A stretch of DNA of 64,000 bases from JBKCUI01 sp046306195 (GCA_046306195.1 JBKDXO010000002.1:1-64000); one strand, 5' to 3'; positions 1 through 9,118 are shown, numbered from the stretch's first letter. The notes: generated from the letters alone by a model not told the origin. Numbers and translations: made by a program.

Positions 1-777
1 TCCGACGGCGATGTCTGCCCCCAACGATCCCGGGGATGGCAGCATCATCAACGCCAGCAGGTCCGTTGCCACGACGACAATCGCCTTGTTCGCATGCGCC
101 TGGTCGATCAAAGTTTTTGGGTGGACAATCGTGCCGTCGGTTCCTGGATACTGGATCAGCACGCCGAAGACGCCGTTCCAATCCGCGACCGATCCTCGTT
201 CATCGAATAGTTCGACGGTGACTCCGAGTGGGATCGCGCGTGTTCGAACGACTTCGATCGTTTGCGGGTGGCATGCGATGGAGATCAAGAATCGCGTTCC
301 TTTGACCGTCCGGTGGGCGAGCGCCATGGCTTCGGCAGCCGCGGTGGCTTCATCGAGGAGCGATGCGTTGGCGATCTCCAGTCCGGTCAATTCCGAGACA
401 AGGGTTTGATAGTAGAACAGGACCTCGAGTCGGCCTTGGGAGATCTCGGGTTGGTACGGGGTGTAGGAGGTGTACCAGGCAGGGTTTTCGAGAACGTTGC
501 GTTGGATCACTTTCGGCGTGAACGTGTTGTAGTACCCTGCGCCGATGAAGGAGCGGAGCGAACGATTCTTGGAGGCGATTCGCTTCAGTGCAGCGAGAGC
601 ATTCTCCTCGCTCATGCCATGCTCCAATTGAAGTGGGTCGTTCCACTGGATCCCCTGCGGGACGACCGCGGCGGTCAATTCATCCAGGCTGGAGAATCCG
701 ATCTCGGCGAGCATGTGCTGGATTTCGGAATCGCGTGGACCGATGTGGCGTGCGACGAAGGGGGAGTAGGTGGACAC
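1..777 (-). CDS. gcvP: Glycine dehydrogenase (decarboxylating), N-terminal part, truncated by the window edge
   Basis: This is the first 259 codons of the P-protein of the glycine cleavage system, the PLP enzyme that decarboxylates glycine and passes aminomethyl to the H-protein lipoyl arm. The reverse strand reads a FVARHIGPRD start typical of full-length GcvP, then FIGAGYYNTFTP, YTPYQPEISQGRLE and GLEIANASLLDEATAAAEAM, all family hallmarks. The family opening suggests a full-length fused GcvP rather than a separate GcvPA subunit, but the C-terminal half lies outside. The start is taken as a GTG at 777 because an AGGAG sits about ten bases upstream and the protein begins MSTYSPFVARHIG. A tandem glycine riboswitch lies immediately upstream, so expression is probably glycine-dependent. 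Confidence 0.93.
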   Translation of the reverse strand, partial: MSTYSPFVARHIGPRDSEIQHMLAEIGFSSLDELTAAVVPQGIQWNDPLQLEHGMSEENALAALKRIASKNRSLRSFIGAGYYNTFTPKVIQRNVLENPAWYTSYTPYQPEISQGRLEVLFYYQTLVSELTGLEIANASLLDEATAAAEAMALAHRTVKGTRFLISIACHPQTIEVVRTRAIPLGVTVELFDERGSVADWNGVFGVLIQYPGTDGTIVHPKTLIDQAHANKAIVVVATDLLALMMLPSPGSLGADIAVG

Positions 778-819
778 GACGAAGGCTCCTGATCGAATGG
801 ATCGACGGTTGGGTAGCCC

Positions 820-1045
820 CTCTGTCCTTGTACCTGAGAGATCCGCAGCGATTAGCGAGTTCACGCCATGCCGCTTGCCCCTTCGGTGGGTTTTCCTCGC
901 CCGCAATGCTAGCGGGGCGAAAAACCGCTCTCCAGAGTCCATGTTTCGGTCGCGGCGGTCCTTTTGCCTGAGTGTTTGTGGGACACTTTACACCTTCGGC
1001 GGTCTGGGATTTTGCAAGGCAAAACTCCAAACGCTCTCGCGCCAG
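820..1045 (-). promoter_or_regulatory. Tandem glycine riboswitch in the gcvP leader
   Basis: On the reverse strand two glycine aptamers follow one another. The 3' aptamer (about 820-940) opens with GACTCTGGAGAG, carries ACCGAAGGGGCAA and closes with CTCTCAGGTACAAGGACAGAG-type sequence. The 5' aptamer (about 946-1045) carries GACCGCCGAAGGTG and CACTCAGGCAAAAGGAC. These are the conserved elements of the glycine riboswitch class. The RNA ends about 42 bases before the GTG of gcvP, and no strong intrinsic terminator is visible between, so control could be translational or by another antitermination arrangement. In other bacteria such switches turn gcv genes on when glycine is plentiful. Confidence 0.93.
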
Positions 1046-1121
1046 ACGTTCATGGGTACCTACAGTTTATCCCCATTGGCAAGCCCGCACAACCGAAACC
1101 CGTGCGTGAGGGTTGGCCCGC

Positions 1122-4100
1122 CTAGATACCCCAATCGCACAGGGAATCGACATAGGCCGCGGATCCGTCGCGGACCCACGGGTCGAGCTGTGCTGGATCT
1201 TTCAATTGCTGGCCTCGGCAGGTGTCGACTACCAGGTAACCGCAGCGTACGTCCGACAAACTGCTCATGTCCCCCCACAATTTCTCGAACTGTGTCACCG
1301 GAAACACATCCTCCTGGCCCAATCCCCATCGCTTCTTGACATCCTTGATCGTGACGTAAGTCGGCAATCGGCTAGCCAATCGACGGACAGCGCGATCGAC
1401 GGCGTCGCGATCCGACAGCTGGTCTCGCGTTAATCCAAAAACTTCCAGCAGCGGATCGATCGAGATCCACGTCGTCATCGAAGAGTAATAGGTCAGTTTG
1501 AACTCATCCCGATCGCTCGGCATGGCCATCCCTTCGAGCAGCCGCAGCTTGCCATCGACGCGCGCCAAGCCCCCTCCGCGGTCCTCGATGCGGCGACCGA
1601 TGACCTCGAAACTCAAGCATGCCCCCGAATCGATGTGAGCAGACAAAGGGGATGGATCGAGGCTCGCTCCGAGCGTATCGATATTATGAAGCATCAGATA
1701 ACGCATCTGGGGTTGAGCCGCGAGCAATCTATGGAGCGTTCCGTTCCGGAGCATGTTGGGGATTTCGAACCAGTGTCCCACAGGATGCATGCACTGCTCG
1801 GGCACGTTATCGATGTAGTCGCTCGCTTCACCAGCCCCGCGTGCCCAAGCCGCGATGGCCGCGTGCGCACTCTCCTGCACCTTTTGCTGCTGCTCATCGA
1901 GTATCTGATGCGGCATCTCCTCCCAATAATAGATGAGATCGCGCACTGTCGGAATCATGCGCAAGCCGACCGACATGCCAGGCGAAAGAATCACTGGTCC
2001 GGGAGACGCGAAATCGTCATGGTCTCGCAGGAAGGAAGCGATCGGAGCATGCGTCAGGTAACCGGTCGTGAACACATGCGGAACGGGTGAATCGAATTGC
2101 CGCGATGTCTTGCGAGATTTCGCGAGATGGACTTCGACAAAGCTTCGATGCCGACCCTTCGTGTTCGGGGGGAAGCGCGTGAACGGGTGAAGTCCCTTGA
2201 CGACCCCGGCGCCGTCGGTCCAACGCGATCCGACGCCGGCCGAGAGAGTCACCACGCCGACCGATCCATCGCGCAGCGCTTTCTCGCCCGAGTTTGTGTT
2301 TCCGGTCTCGCGTGAGACTCCGGAACGGAGATCGCAATAATCGCTGCCGTCGACATCGCGGATATCGGTTTGGATCGGGAGTCGATTCTCGGCCAATCCG
2401 ATTCGGCCTGAGAGGATCTCAGCTCGAATTTGCTCATGCTGTTCCCGATCGAAGCCGTGTTCGTCGAGCACTTCGCGGAGCGATCGTTGGTGGTCGGAGT
2501 TCGCGGTCGCTTGGGGCAAGATGCGATCGAGCAAGCGTCGTGCTCGATCGCCATCCTGCGAACACGCTTCATTCAACCGCATCAGATCCCGTTTCGATTG
2601 CGATGAGAGTTCTTTCGCTTCCTTGCGAATCAATTTCGGCGCGAGGATCGAGTAGTAGCCGTCGGGCATCGCGGCCCGCGAGCCTTGCAGCAACTCGCAC
2701 CAGGAGCCGCGATCATTGATGCGAAAATCATAGACCACGGGATCCATAGCGAACGGCAATCGCTGCTCGAGACCCCGTTTGATCGACACCAGGGTCTCCA
2801 TCAACCATGCGCGAGCATGACTTTGGATCGCTGGGTCGAAGAAGAAGCCCATGCCTCCTCCGGACATACCGCCGAGCATCATGAACCCCCAGTATTGATC
2901 TCCCCATCGCTTGCGGCATGCCTCGATCACCGCTTCGGTGAAGTGATTGGTGCACCCCGGTATGATCGTCTGCAGAGGGCCTTGGAAATTTTTGGTGGTC
3001 AAGCTGGCCAGTTCGCGAATGTTGCCGCTCTTGAGCGCATGAACGATTTGTTCGAAGAGATCGATGGCCTGCAGACGAGCTCGCCATTCCCGCTCGCCGC
3101 GCACCAAGTACTTTTCCGTTACCATCTCCAGGATCGGCCCGACGTTTTGTGCCATTCCGCCGTAGATGAGGATCAGGCTTTGCTGGAGCGCTTCGCGGGC
3201 GGATGCAGGGAGCTCATTTTCGTCTAACGGGGTATGCTGCGGGAGGAGACGACCGCGGCTGATCCCAAACTCGGGATCGCTCGCGTGCGCGATTACCCCT
3301 TCGATCCGTTTGATGCCTGGCCAGATTCCTCCGGAGTCTTGCCATCCTCCGCCGGAGCCCCCGAGCCACTCGCCGAGGATCGCGCGGGCAGTGATCAAAC
3401 GTTGATCGGTAGGAGTGAGTTCCCCCTCGATGCGCGATACTTGGCCTGTCGCTCGCATGAGAGCCGAGATCAAGCATCCGAGCAGATTCGTCGACACCGC
3501 CAATCGCGATCCTTTGGGGATGTCGTTGACCTTGCTGACCAATTCCAAACCGAGCCCTTCGCGGCCGAGGATGGTTCGCAGCAACTCGGCCATCGACCGT
3601 CGGCAACCTTCCATTGCGGGAGGCACGATCCCGGACGCGATCAATGCTCCTTTGAGCAAGCCGAGGTAATCCTTGGCAAAGTCGAAGACTTCGTCGATTT
3701 GAGTCAGTTCCGATTCCGCGCCCAGATCGGTGCTGACCAGTCGCAGGACGGGGCGATCGATCACGCGCAGATAGGCTTCCACCGGTGGCCGCGTCTTCCG
3801 GTCTCGCCCGTAGACCCCGAGGTCGATCGATGCGTTCAGGACCTTGGCACCCTCGGGAAAATCCATTCCCAGAAAGAAGATATCGCTCCATCCCGAGTGG
3901 GAAAAATCCATCCGAACGCTGGTGCTTTCGAACAGGATTGGATAATCCCCGGTCGCCGCATCGGTTCGAAGGAGCATGGGGTTCCAGCGCAGGGGATGGT
4001 CGTCCGGGTGGGCGATCCGAAACATCCATTGATTGCCCCGAACGGTGCGGACGCTTCGTCGGACTTGATCGGCGAGGGTCTGGATCCCGAGTTGATGGTA

Positions 4101-4472
4101 GGCGCGCGCCAGCGCGCTGCTGATCGCCAGGCTCGGACCGCAGCGGCCTTGTTCGTCGAGCAACGCATCGATCGCTTCGCTGAATCGCCGTTCGAGGATA
4201 TTGCGATAGGCTTCGTAGGGAAGTAGTCCTGCGGCCGACTCGGGAAAATTTCGGGGGAGCAGATAGCGGTAGATCGATGCGAGGAGCATATGGGCTCGCA
4301 CGCGATGGTACAGATTGTCCGACCGACGTCGGAACCGATCGAGTGCTTCAGCCGCATCGAGCAGGCCGTGCGCGTCGAGCCCCGATGAGAGGGACTCGAG
4401 GGTGCGATGACGCTGGCGGTCATCCTCGGCGAGGATGGTCTCGATCCATGGGTTGTGTCGATCGGCTGGCAT
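1122..4472 (-). CDS. Bifunctional GHMP-type sugar kinase / UDPGP-type nucleotidyltransferase
   Basis: A 1116-residue cytosolic protein with three visible parts. Residues 1-165 are helical and unassigned. Residues about 175-600 match the kinase domain of the L-fucokinase/FKP group of GHMP kinases: VRMDFSHSGWSD (186-197, sugar-binding motif), PKGSRLAVST (319-328, phosphate loop), GGWQDSGGIWPGIK (375-388) and GGMSGGGMGF (534-543). Residues about 735-1100 resemble a UDP-sugar pyrophosphorylase: GVVTLSAGVGSRW (739-751), VVKGLHPF (757-764) and LHNIDTLGA (928-936). The inferred job is salvage of a free sugar to a nucleotide sugar in one polypeptide; the sugar and nucleotide are unknown. The order (kinase first) is opposite to Bacteroides FKP. 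It lies 9 bases after a GalU-like gene, so the two are probably one operon. Confidence 0.8.
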   Translation of the reverse strand: MPADRHNPWIETILAEDDRQRHRTLESLSSGLDAHGLLDAAEALDRFRRRSDNLYHRVRAHMLLASIYRYLLPRNFPESAAGLLPYEAYRNILERRFSEAIDALLDEQGRCGPSLAISSALARAYHQLGIQTLADQVRRSVRTVRGNQWMFRIAHPDDHPLRWNPMLLRTDAATGDYPILFESTSVRMDFSHSGWSDIFFLGMDFPEGAKVLNASIDLGVYGRDRKTRPPVEAYLRVIDRPVLRLVSTDLGAESELTQIDEVFDFAKDYLGLLKGALIASGIVPPAMEGCRRSMAELLRTILGREGLGLELVSKVNDIPKGSRLAVSTNLLGCLISALMRATGQVSRIEGELTPTDQRLITARAILGEWLGGSGGGWQDSGGIWPGIKRIEGVIAHASDPEFGISRGRLLPQHTPLDENELPASAREALQQSLILIYGGMAQNVGPILEMVTEKYLVRGEREWRARLQAIDLFEQIVHALKSGNIRELASLTTKNFQGPLQTIIPGCTNHFTEAVIEACRKRWGDQYWGFMMLGGMSGGGMGFFFDPAIQSHARAWLMETLVSIKRGLEQRLPFAMDPVVYDFRINDRGSWCELLQGSRAAMPDGYYSILAPKLIRKEAKELSSQSKRDLMRLNEACSQDGDRARRLLDRILPQATANSDHQRSLREVLDEHGFDREQHEQIRAEILSGRIGLAENRLPIQTDIRDVDGSDYCDLRSGVSRETGNTNSGEKALRDGSVGVVTLSAGVGSRWTDGAGVVKGLHPFTRFPPNTKGRHRSFVEVHLAKSRKTSRQFDSPVPHVFTTGYLTHAPIASFLRDHDDFASPGPVILSPGMSVGLRMIPTVRDLIYYWEEMPHQILDEQQQKVQESAHAAIAAWARGAGEASDYIDNVPEQCMHPVGHWFEIPNMLRNGTLHRLLAAQPQMRYLMLHNIDTLGASLDPSPLSAHIDSGACLSFEVIGRRIEDRGGGLARVDGKLRLLEGMAMPSDRDEFKLTYYSSMTTWISIDPLLEVFGLTRDQLSDRDAVDRAVRRLASRLPTYVTIKDVKKRWGLGQEDVFPVTQFEKLWGDMSSLSDVRCGYLVVDTCRGQQLKDPAQLDPWVRDGSAAYVDSLCDWGI

Positions 4473-4481
4473 GCTTTTTCC

Positions 4482-5321
4482 TTAGCGTTGGACGCTGAGC
4501 AACTCGACCAACTGCGTCAGGATGCGATCGCGATCGACACCGGCGAGTCCCAACGCGAGCTGGGCATTGAGCAAACCATACTTGACTCCGATATTGTAGC
4601 GCAAGCCATCGATTTCACACGCCAGATAGCGTTGTCGACCAGCCAAGTCGTTCAGCGCATCGGCGAGAGGAATTGGACCGGTTCGCGATTGCACCAAGTG
4701 TTCCAGAATGTCTAGCACGGTCGGCGTCAGAACATGCATTCCGAAGAAGCAAAGATACGTGCCGTTGCGAAAACCGGCGATCGTCAATTCCTGTTCCGCC
4801 AGGGTGGGCGTCGGCTTTTCCAGGACCCGTTTGACTTCGAACAAGTTGGCCTCCTGCGCGACACGCAGCCCGCCGACGGTTCCAAAGTAGGGGAGCATTT
4901 GTTCGCGGGTCGGCTGGACGGCGGAGACGGTGCACGCGTGTTGGCTGGCGACCTGGACCAGTTGCTGCGCACATTTCATGCCGGATCGACTGAGGTACAG
5001 ATGGTCGCCGACGAGATGCAGAAACGGTTGGTTTCCGACGTAATCACGAGCGCACAGCAAGGCCTGTCCGTAGCCGTGAGCCTCCTGCTGGACAACAAAC
5101 GTCAGGCGTTCGACCAGCTTGCCCGCGGCTTGGCAAAAGGCGTCCTCTGTACCCGGGCTCAGGACCACTGCGATCGATTCGATGCCGGCTGCAGCCACCT
5201 CCTCGATGATCATCTCGAGGGCGGTTTTTTCAATGCCATCCCGGTCGACTAGTCGCTGCAGGGGAAGGGACGATTGCCCTGGGCCGGCAGCGGTGACCAC
5301 AGCTTTGGATATCTTCATCAT
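4482..5321 (-). CDS. GalU-like sugar-1-phosphate nucleotidyltransferase, altered active-site loop
   Basis: About 279 residues with the fold of UTP-glucose-1-phosphate uridylyltransferases: VVTAAGPGQSSLP near the start, AHGYGQALLCARDYVG, HLVGDHLYL, RVLEKPTPTLAE and a C-terminal YNIGVKYGLLNAQLALGL, all placed as in GalU. The glycine-rich loop is changed: GalU has GLGTR and a following PKEML, while here GPGQSS is followed by a shortened LPLQRLVDRDG, so the usual Arg and Lys are absent. It may act on another sugar phosphate, be weak, or be regulatory. The start is placed at the first of two adjacent ATGs (5321); an upstream in-frame ATG at 5387 would add 22 residues unlike the family. It is upstream of the kinase/nucleotidyltransferase gene with a 9-base gap. 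Confidence 0.75.
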   Translation of the reverse strand: MMKISKAVVTAAGPGQSSLPLQRLVDRDGIEKTALEMIIEEVAAAGIESIAVVLSPGTEDAFCQAAGKLVERLTFVVQQEAHGYGQALLCARDYVGNQPFLHLVGDHLYLSRSGMKCAQQLVQVASQHACTVSAVQPTREQMLPYFGTVGGLRVAQEANLFEVKRVLEKPTPTLAEQELTIAGFRNGTYLCFFGMHVLTPTVLDILEHLVQSRTGPIPLADALNDLAGRQRYLACEIDGLRYNIGVKYGLLNAQLALGLAGVDRDRILTQLVELLSVQR

Positions 5322-5419
5322 GTGCCGCGTCTGTTTTAATCCGTGTTGGTTCGATGCGCGAAGTCCAGCGTATCCAGGATAATCCAAATGGGTTCCCCGG
5401 AAATCACTTGCCCAATGGA

Positions 5420-6676
5420 TTACGAGTTCGCAAACCGGTCCGGGGACAAATGCCGCAGGTCGATTGCCGGCTTGTCGCCTCGCAGAATTTCACCCACGAG
5501 TTGCCCGGTGATCGGCCCGAGACTGATTCCCATCATGGCATGCCCGGTTGCGACGGTGAGATTGGGATGGGCCCGGGATCGGCCGATGAATGGGAGACCA
5601 TCGGGCGACACGGGGCGAAGTCCAACCCACGGTTGGATCCCTTCGAAGTGCTGAGGCTTGAAGCGGGGCATGTACTTCGGAATGCTCTTGATGATCCCTG
5701 AAACCCGACGGGGGTCGATCGTTTGATTCAGTTCCCCCAACTGCATCGTTCCGCCGAAGCGAAGGGAATTCCCCATCGGTGTCACCGCCACCCTGGCTTC
5801 GACGAGGATCGAGCAGACGGCTGGCAGCTCGACCGGATCGGGAACCGTGAGCGAATACCCTTTGCCGGGTTGCATCGGGAGTTTGATACTCAGTTCGCGG
5901 ACGAGGCTGTCTGACCAGATCCCGCCGCACAGCACGAACTCATCCGCTTCGATCTCATAATCGACGGTGCGGACCGCAGCGATACGGCCTTGGGATTGAC
6001 GCCATCCGGTCACATGCTTGCCGAAGAGGAGCTTGCCTCCCAGGGACTCGACGCGAGATCGCAACGATGCCGTCAATCGCATCGGATCGAGATGGCAGTC
6101 TTTGGGGTAATAGACGCCACCCGCAATCGTGTACGTCACGTTGGGATCGAGTGAGGTGGTTTCCTCGGGCGAAAGGACTGAGGCAGGAATGCCGAGGGCT
6201 CTTGCCTTGCCTGCGATCGCGCCCTCTTCCTCCAGAGCATGCTGGGTGGAGCAGAGCATCAGTAACCCGCGCTTGACTAGGTGGCTATCGATCCCTTTGT
6301 CTTGCCATTGCGCGTAGATTTCGCGAGACGCCAGATGCATATCTCGCAGCAGTTGCGAACCCGCTTCCACTTGATGTCCGTGCGTTGCCAGATAAAAGCG
6401 GAGCCCCCACTGCATCAAGTCCCAACTGAGACGCGGCTGGATATAGAAGGGAGATTCCGGGTCTCGCATCCATCGAAGCCCTTGCGAGATGACACCTGGC
6501 GCGGCGAGCGGAATGAAATGGCTCGGAACCACCATGCCGGAATTTCCCAGAGAGCAATTGTCGCCATTGGGAGAGATCCGATCGATGACGGTCACATCCA
6601 TGCCTCGTTCGAGAGCGGCCAGCGCGGATGAGAGGCCGATAATTCCACCACCGACAATCAGAATGCGTTGAGGCAT
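5420..6676 (-). CDS. FAD-dependent D-amino-acid dehydrogenase-like oxidoreductase (DadA family)
   Basis: A 418-residue flavoprotein of the DAO family. The N-terminus ILIVGGGIIGLSSALAALE is the dinucleotide-binding loop for FAD; GKGYSLTV in the middle and VGLRPVSPDGLPFIG followed by ATGHAMMGISLGPITG near the C-terminus match DadA-type enzymes, which oxidise D-amino acids to 2-oxo acids and pass electrons to the respiratory chain. There is no signal peptide, so it acts in the cytoplasm or at the inner membrane face. It lies 27 bases downstream of tgt on the same strand. The substrate cannot be decided from sequence; hydroxyproline or sarcosine oxidation are alternatives in the family. Confidence 0.82.
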   Translation of the reverse strand: MPQRILIVGGGIIGLSSALAALERGMDVTVIDRISPNGDNCSLGNSGMVVPSHFIPLAAPGVISQGLRWMRDPESPFYIQPRLSWDLMQWGLRFYLATHGHQVEAGSQLLRDMHLASREIYAQWQDKGIDSHLVKRGLLMLCSTQHALEEEGAIAGKARALGIPASVLSPEETTSLDPNVTYTIAGGVYYPKDCHLDPMRLTASLRSRVESLGGKLLFGKHVTGWRQSQGRIAAVRTVDYEIEADEFVLCGGIWSDSLVRELSIKLPMQPGKGYSLTVPDPVELPAVCSILVEARVAVTPMGNSLRFGGTMQLGELNQTIDPRRVSGIIKSIPKYMPRFKPQHFEGIQPWVGLRPVSPDGLPFIGRSRAHPNLTVATGHAMMGISLGPITGQLVGEILRGDKPAIDLRHLSPDRFANS

Positions 6677-6703
6677 TGCCTATCCTGGAAAAGTACGAAA
6701 AGT

Positions 6704-7831
6704 TTAAGAGACAGTATCAGTCAATCGTAATCGCTGCTCGGCGAGAAAGCTTGCGAAGTCGCCGTTTTCAATCGCGGTTCGAGCCTGCTGCATGAGCCGC
6801 TGGTAAAACGTCAGGTTGTGAATCGATAGCAGGGTCGGCCCCAGCATCTCGTCCGCTTGAAACAAATGCCGGATGTATGCGCGGCTGTGGCGACACGCGA
6901 GGCACGGGCAATCGGCTTCGAGAGGTCTTGGGTCGCGTGCATGACACTGGTTGCGCAGTCGCAGTGGGCCGTCCGCCGTAAAGGCGAGCGCATTGCGTCC
7001 GTTGCGAGTGGGCATCACGCAATCGAACATGTCGACCCCGCGCGCGATCCCTTCGACCAAGTCGATCGGGCGGCCGACCCCCATCAGATAACGAGGCTGG
7101 TCCGAGGGGAGGACCGGTGCCGCGACGTCGAGAATTCGATACATCTCCTCGGGGGGTTCGCCCACACTCAAGCCACCGATCGCATAACCGTCGAACCCGA
7201 TCTCAATCAGCTTCTCCGCGCACTGGCATCGAAGCTCCGGATCGAGACCTCCCTGCACGATCGCGAACTTGGCTTGGTCTTTGCGAACCGCAGCATCCTT
7301 GCAGCGAGCAGCCCATCGGATCGATCGGTCCATCGCATCGCGAAGCGCTTCGATCGAATTGGGGAGCGCGACGACGTGATCGAGGACCATCGCAATGTCG
7401 CTGCCGAGTTCTTCCTGGATGCGGATCGAATCCTCCGGCCGAAGGTGGATCGTTGAACCATCCAGATGCGATTTGAACGTCGCGCCATCTTCGGTGACGC
7501 GATTCATGGCGCCGAGCGAAAAGATCTGAAAGCCACCGCTGTCGGTCAGGATGGGGCGATTCCAACCCATGAAGCGATGCAGGCCTCCGAGTTCGGCCAC
7601 CAGAGCGCTCCCTGGGCGGAGCGAGAGATGGTAGGTGTTCCCGAGCAAGATCTCCGCGCCGGTGGCCGCCACCTGGTCGATCGTAAGTCCCTTGACCGTA
7701 CCTTGCGTGCCGACCGGCATGAACGCGGGGGTTTGTACGACCCCGTGAGGCAGATGCAGCCGACCGCGGCGCGCGGCGGTGCTCGGGTCGCGCGTCAACA
7801 GCTCAAAAGGGAATGTCGTCGAAATTGGCAT
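6704..7831 (-). CDS. tgt: tRNA-guanine transglycosylase (queuine tRNA-ribosyltransferase)
   Basis: A 375-residue, full-length bacterial Tgt that exchanges guanine-34 of GUN-anticodon tRNAs for preQ1. Recognisable blocks are TPAFMPVGTQGTVKGLT near the N-terminus, ILTDSGGFQIFSL with the base-recognition Asp, LMGVGRPIDLVEGIARGVDMFDCVMPTRNGR containing the nucleophilic Asp, and the zinc site CPCLACRHSRAYIRHL. No other queuosine gene is adjacent. It starts at ATG 7831 and is divergent from the binding lipoprotein gene at 7946, so the 114 bases between hold both promoters. Confidence 0.97.
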   Translation of the reverse strand: MPISTTFPFELLTRDPSTAARRGRLHLPHGVVQTPAFMPVGTQGTVKGLTIDQVAATGAEILLGNTYHLSLRPGSALVAELGGLHRFMGWNRPILTDSGGFQIFSLGAMNRVTEDGATFKSHLDGSTIHLRPEDSIRIQEELGSDIAMVLDHVVALPNSIEALRDAMDRSIRWAARCKDAAVRKDQAKFAIVQGGLDPELRCQCAEKLIEIGFDGYAIGGLSVGEPPEEMYRILDVAAPVLPSDQPRYLMGVGRPIDLVEGIARGVDMFDCVMPTRNGRNALAFTADGPLRLRNQCHARDPRPLEADCPCLACRHSRAYIRHLFQADEMLGPTLLSIHNLTFYQRLMQQARTAIENGDFASFLAEQRLRLTDTVS

Positions 7832-7945
7832 GGCAGGATTTTAGAGCAGTTCGGTAGTTCGCCAACCTCGAATTCCTCATCGACTTGGCGATCTGCTACC
7901 ATGTTCGAAATGTCCGTCGTCCATGCTCTCCGAAGAAAGAATCCT

Positions 7946-8974
7946 ATGATTCGGTTTTCTAGCGTCCTCCGTCTGGCTATGGTGAGTTTTCTTTGCACCT
8001 TTGTCGGTTGCGATTCTCCGAAACCAGCGAATGTGGCCGCTCCAGCGGGAGAAACCAAAGTCGAAACCCCGACGCGGACCAAGGTGGCGCTGCTCCTGAA
8101 CTGGTACCCGGAAGCCGAACATGGCGGATTCTATGCCGCTCAGGTACACGGTATTTATGAGAAATACGGCTTGGACGTCGATATCCAGCCGGGCGGGAAG
8201 ACCACGGTGGTACCGCAGAGCCTGGCTCTGGGGAGAGTGCAATTCGGGGTTGCCAACGCGGACGATGTGCTGATCGCGCGGAATCAAGACGTCAAGCTGG
8301 TTGCCCTCATGGCTCCGATACAGGATGGACCGCGCTGCATCATGGTCCGCGCCGACTCCGGGATCAACACGTTCGAGCAACTCAAGAATGTGACGCTGCA
8401 AATCGATTCTGCCCGCCCTTATGTTCCGTTTCTGAAGAGCAAGGGGTTGCTGGACGATTCGGTCAAGCTTGCCCCGTACTTCGGATCGGTCGCTCAGTTG
8501 GCGGCGGGACCAGGGTATGCAGCCCAAGGCTACACCTTTAGCGAACCGTTCATGGCGCGGCAGCAGGGTGTTGAGGTGAACCAGTTGATGATGTCGGAGA
8601 TCGGATACAATCCTTACGCCAGTTTGCTGGTCGCGACATCCGATTACGTCGATGGAAATTCCGAGGTCTGCAAACGGATGGTCCAGGCGTCCATCGAAGG
8701 GTGGGTCAAATACCTCGCGGATCCCAAGGCGACCAATGATGTGATCATGAAGGCCAACAAGCAAGGGCTCGAGATCGCTGCGCTTGAATACGGAGTGGAA
8801 GCGCTCAAGCCTCTGTGCATGCGGGATGGCGATGCTGGACGCGTAGGGCAGATGAGCCGGGAGCGGTGGACGCAGTTGGCCGATACGCTGGTCGAACTGA
8901 AGTTGATCGAACGCGCTAAGGTCAATATCGACGCATCGTTCCGAGCCGATTTTCTCGAGTCGCCAACAAAATAG
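7946..8974 (+). CDS. NMT1/THI5-like ABC transporter substrate-binding lipoprotein
   Basis: A 342-residue lipoprotein: a short hydrophobic signal ends in the lipobox FVGC (Cys about residue 22), then LLNWYPEAEHGGFYAAQVHGIYEKYGLDVDIQPGG, the signature of ThiY/SsuA-type periplasmic binding proteins for pyrimidine-type thiamine precursors, taurine or related small molecules. The ATG at 7946 was chosen over an upstream in-frame start (7466) because it gives a clean lipoprotein signal and follows a GAAGAAAG ribosome site. No ABC permease or ATPase gene is next to it: tgt is divergent upstream and a flippase converges downstream. The ligand is unknown. Confidence 0.85.
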   Translation: MIRFSSVLRLAMVSFLCTFVGCDSPKPANVAAPAGETKVETPTRTKVALLLNWYPEAEHGGFYAAQVHGIYEKYGLDVDIQPGGKTTVVPQSLALGRVQFGVANADDVLIARNQDVKLVALMAPIQDGPRCIMVRADSGINTFEQLKNVTLQIDSARPYVPFLKSKGLLDDSVKLAPYFGSVAQLAAGPGYAAQGYTFSEPFMARQQGVEVNQLMMSEIGYNPYASLLVATSDYVDGNSEVCKRMVQASIEGWVKYLADPKATNDVIMKANKQGLEIAALEYGVEALKPLCMRDGDAGRVGQMSRERWTQLADTLVELKLIERAKVNIDASFRADFLESPTK

Positions 8975-9118
8975 TGACGTTGCCGCCGTAGCTACCGCCG
9001 CCAGACGGTGGTCCCCCCGAATGCCCTCGATGCGTCCGAACGTATCGGAAAATAAAAGCCGAGGATCGGCGGCTCTTCGACGCATCTCGGCAAATAAGGG
9101 CCAAACCTCCAACCCACA

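Noticed and set aside
3234..4226. 330-codon plus-strand open frame opposite the kinase fusion gene
   Set aside because: No recognisable motif and fully covered by the conserved kinase domain on the other strand.
7877..9112. 411-codon open frame on the minus strand opposite the binding lipoprotein
   Set aside because: It is antisense to a clear lipoprotein gene with lipobox and family motifs; the translation is His/Arg-rich without domains.
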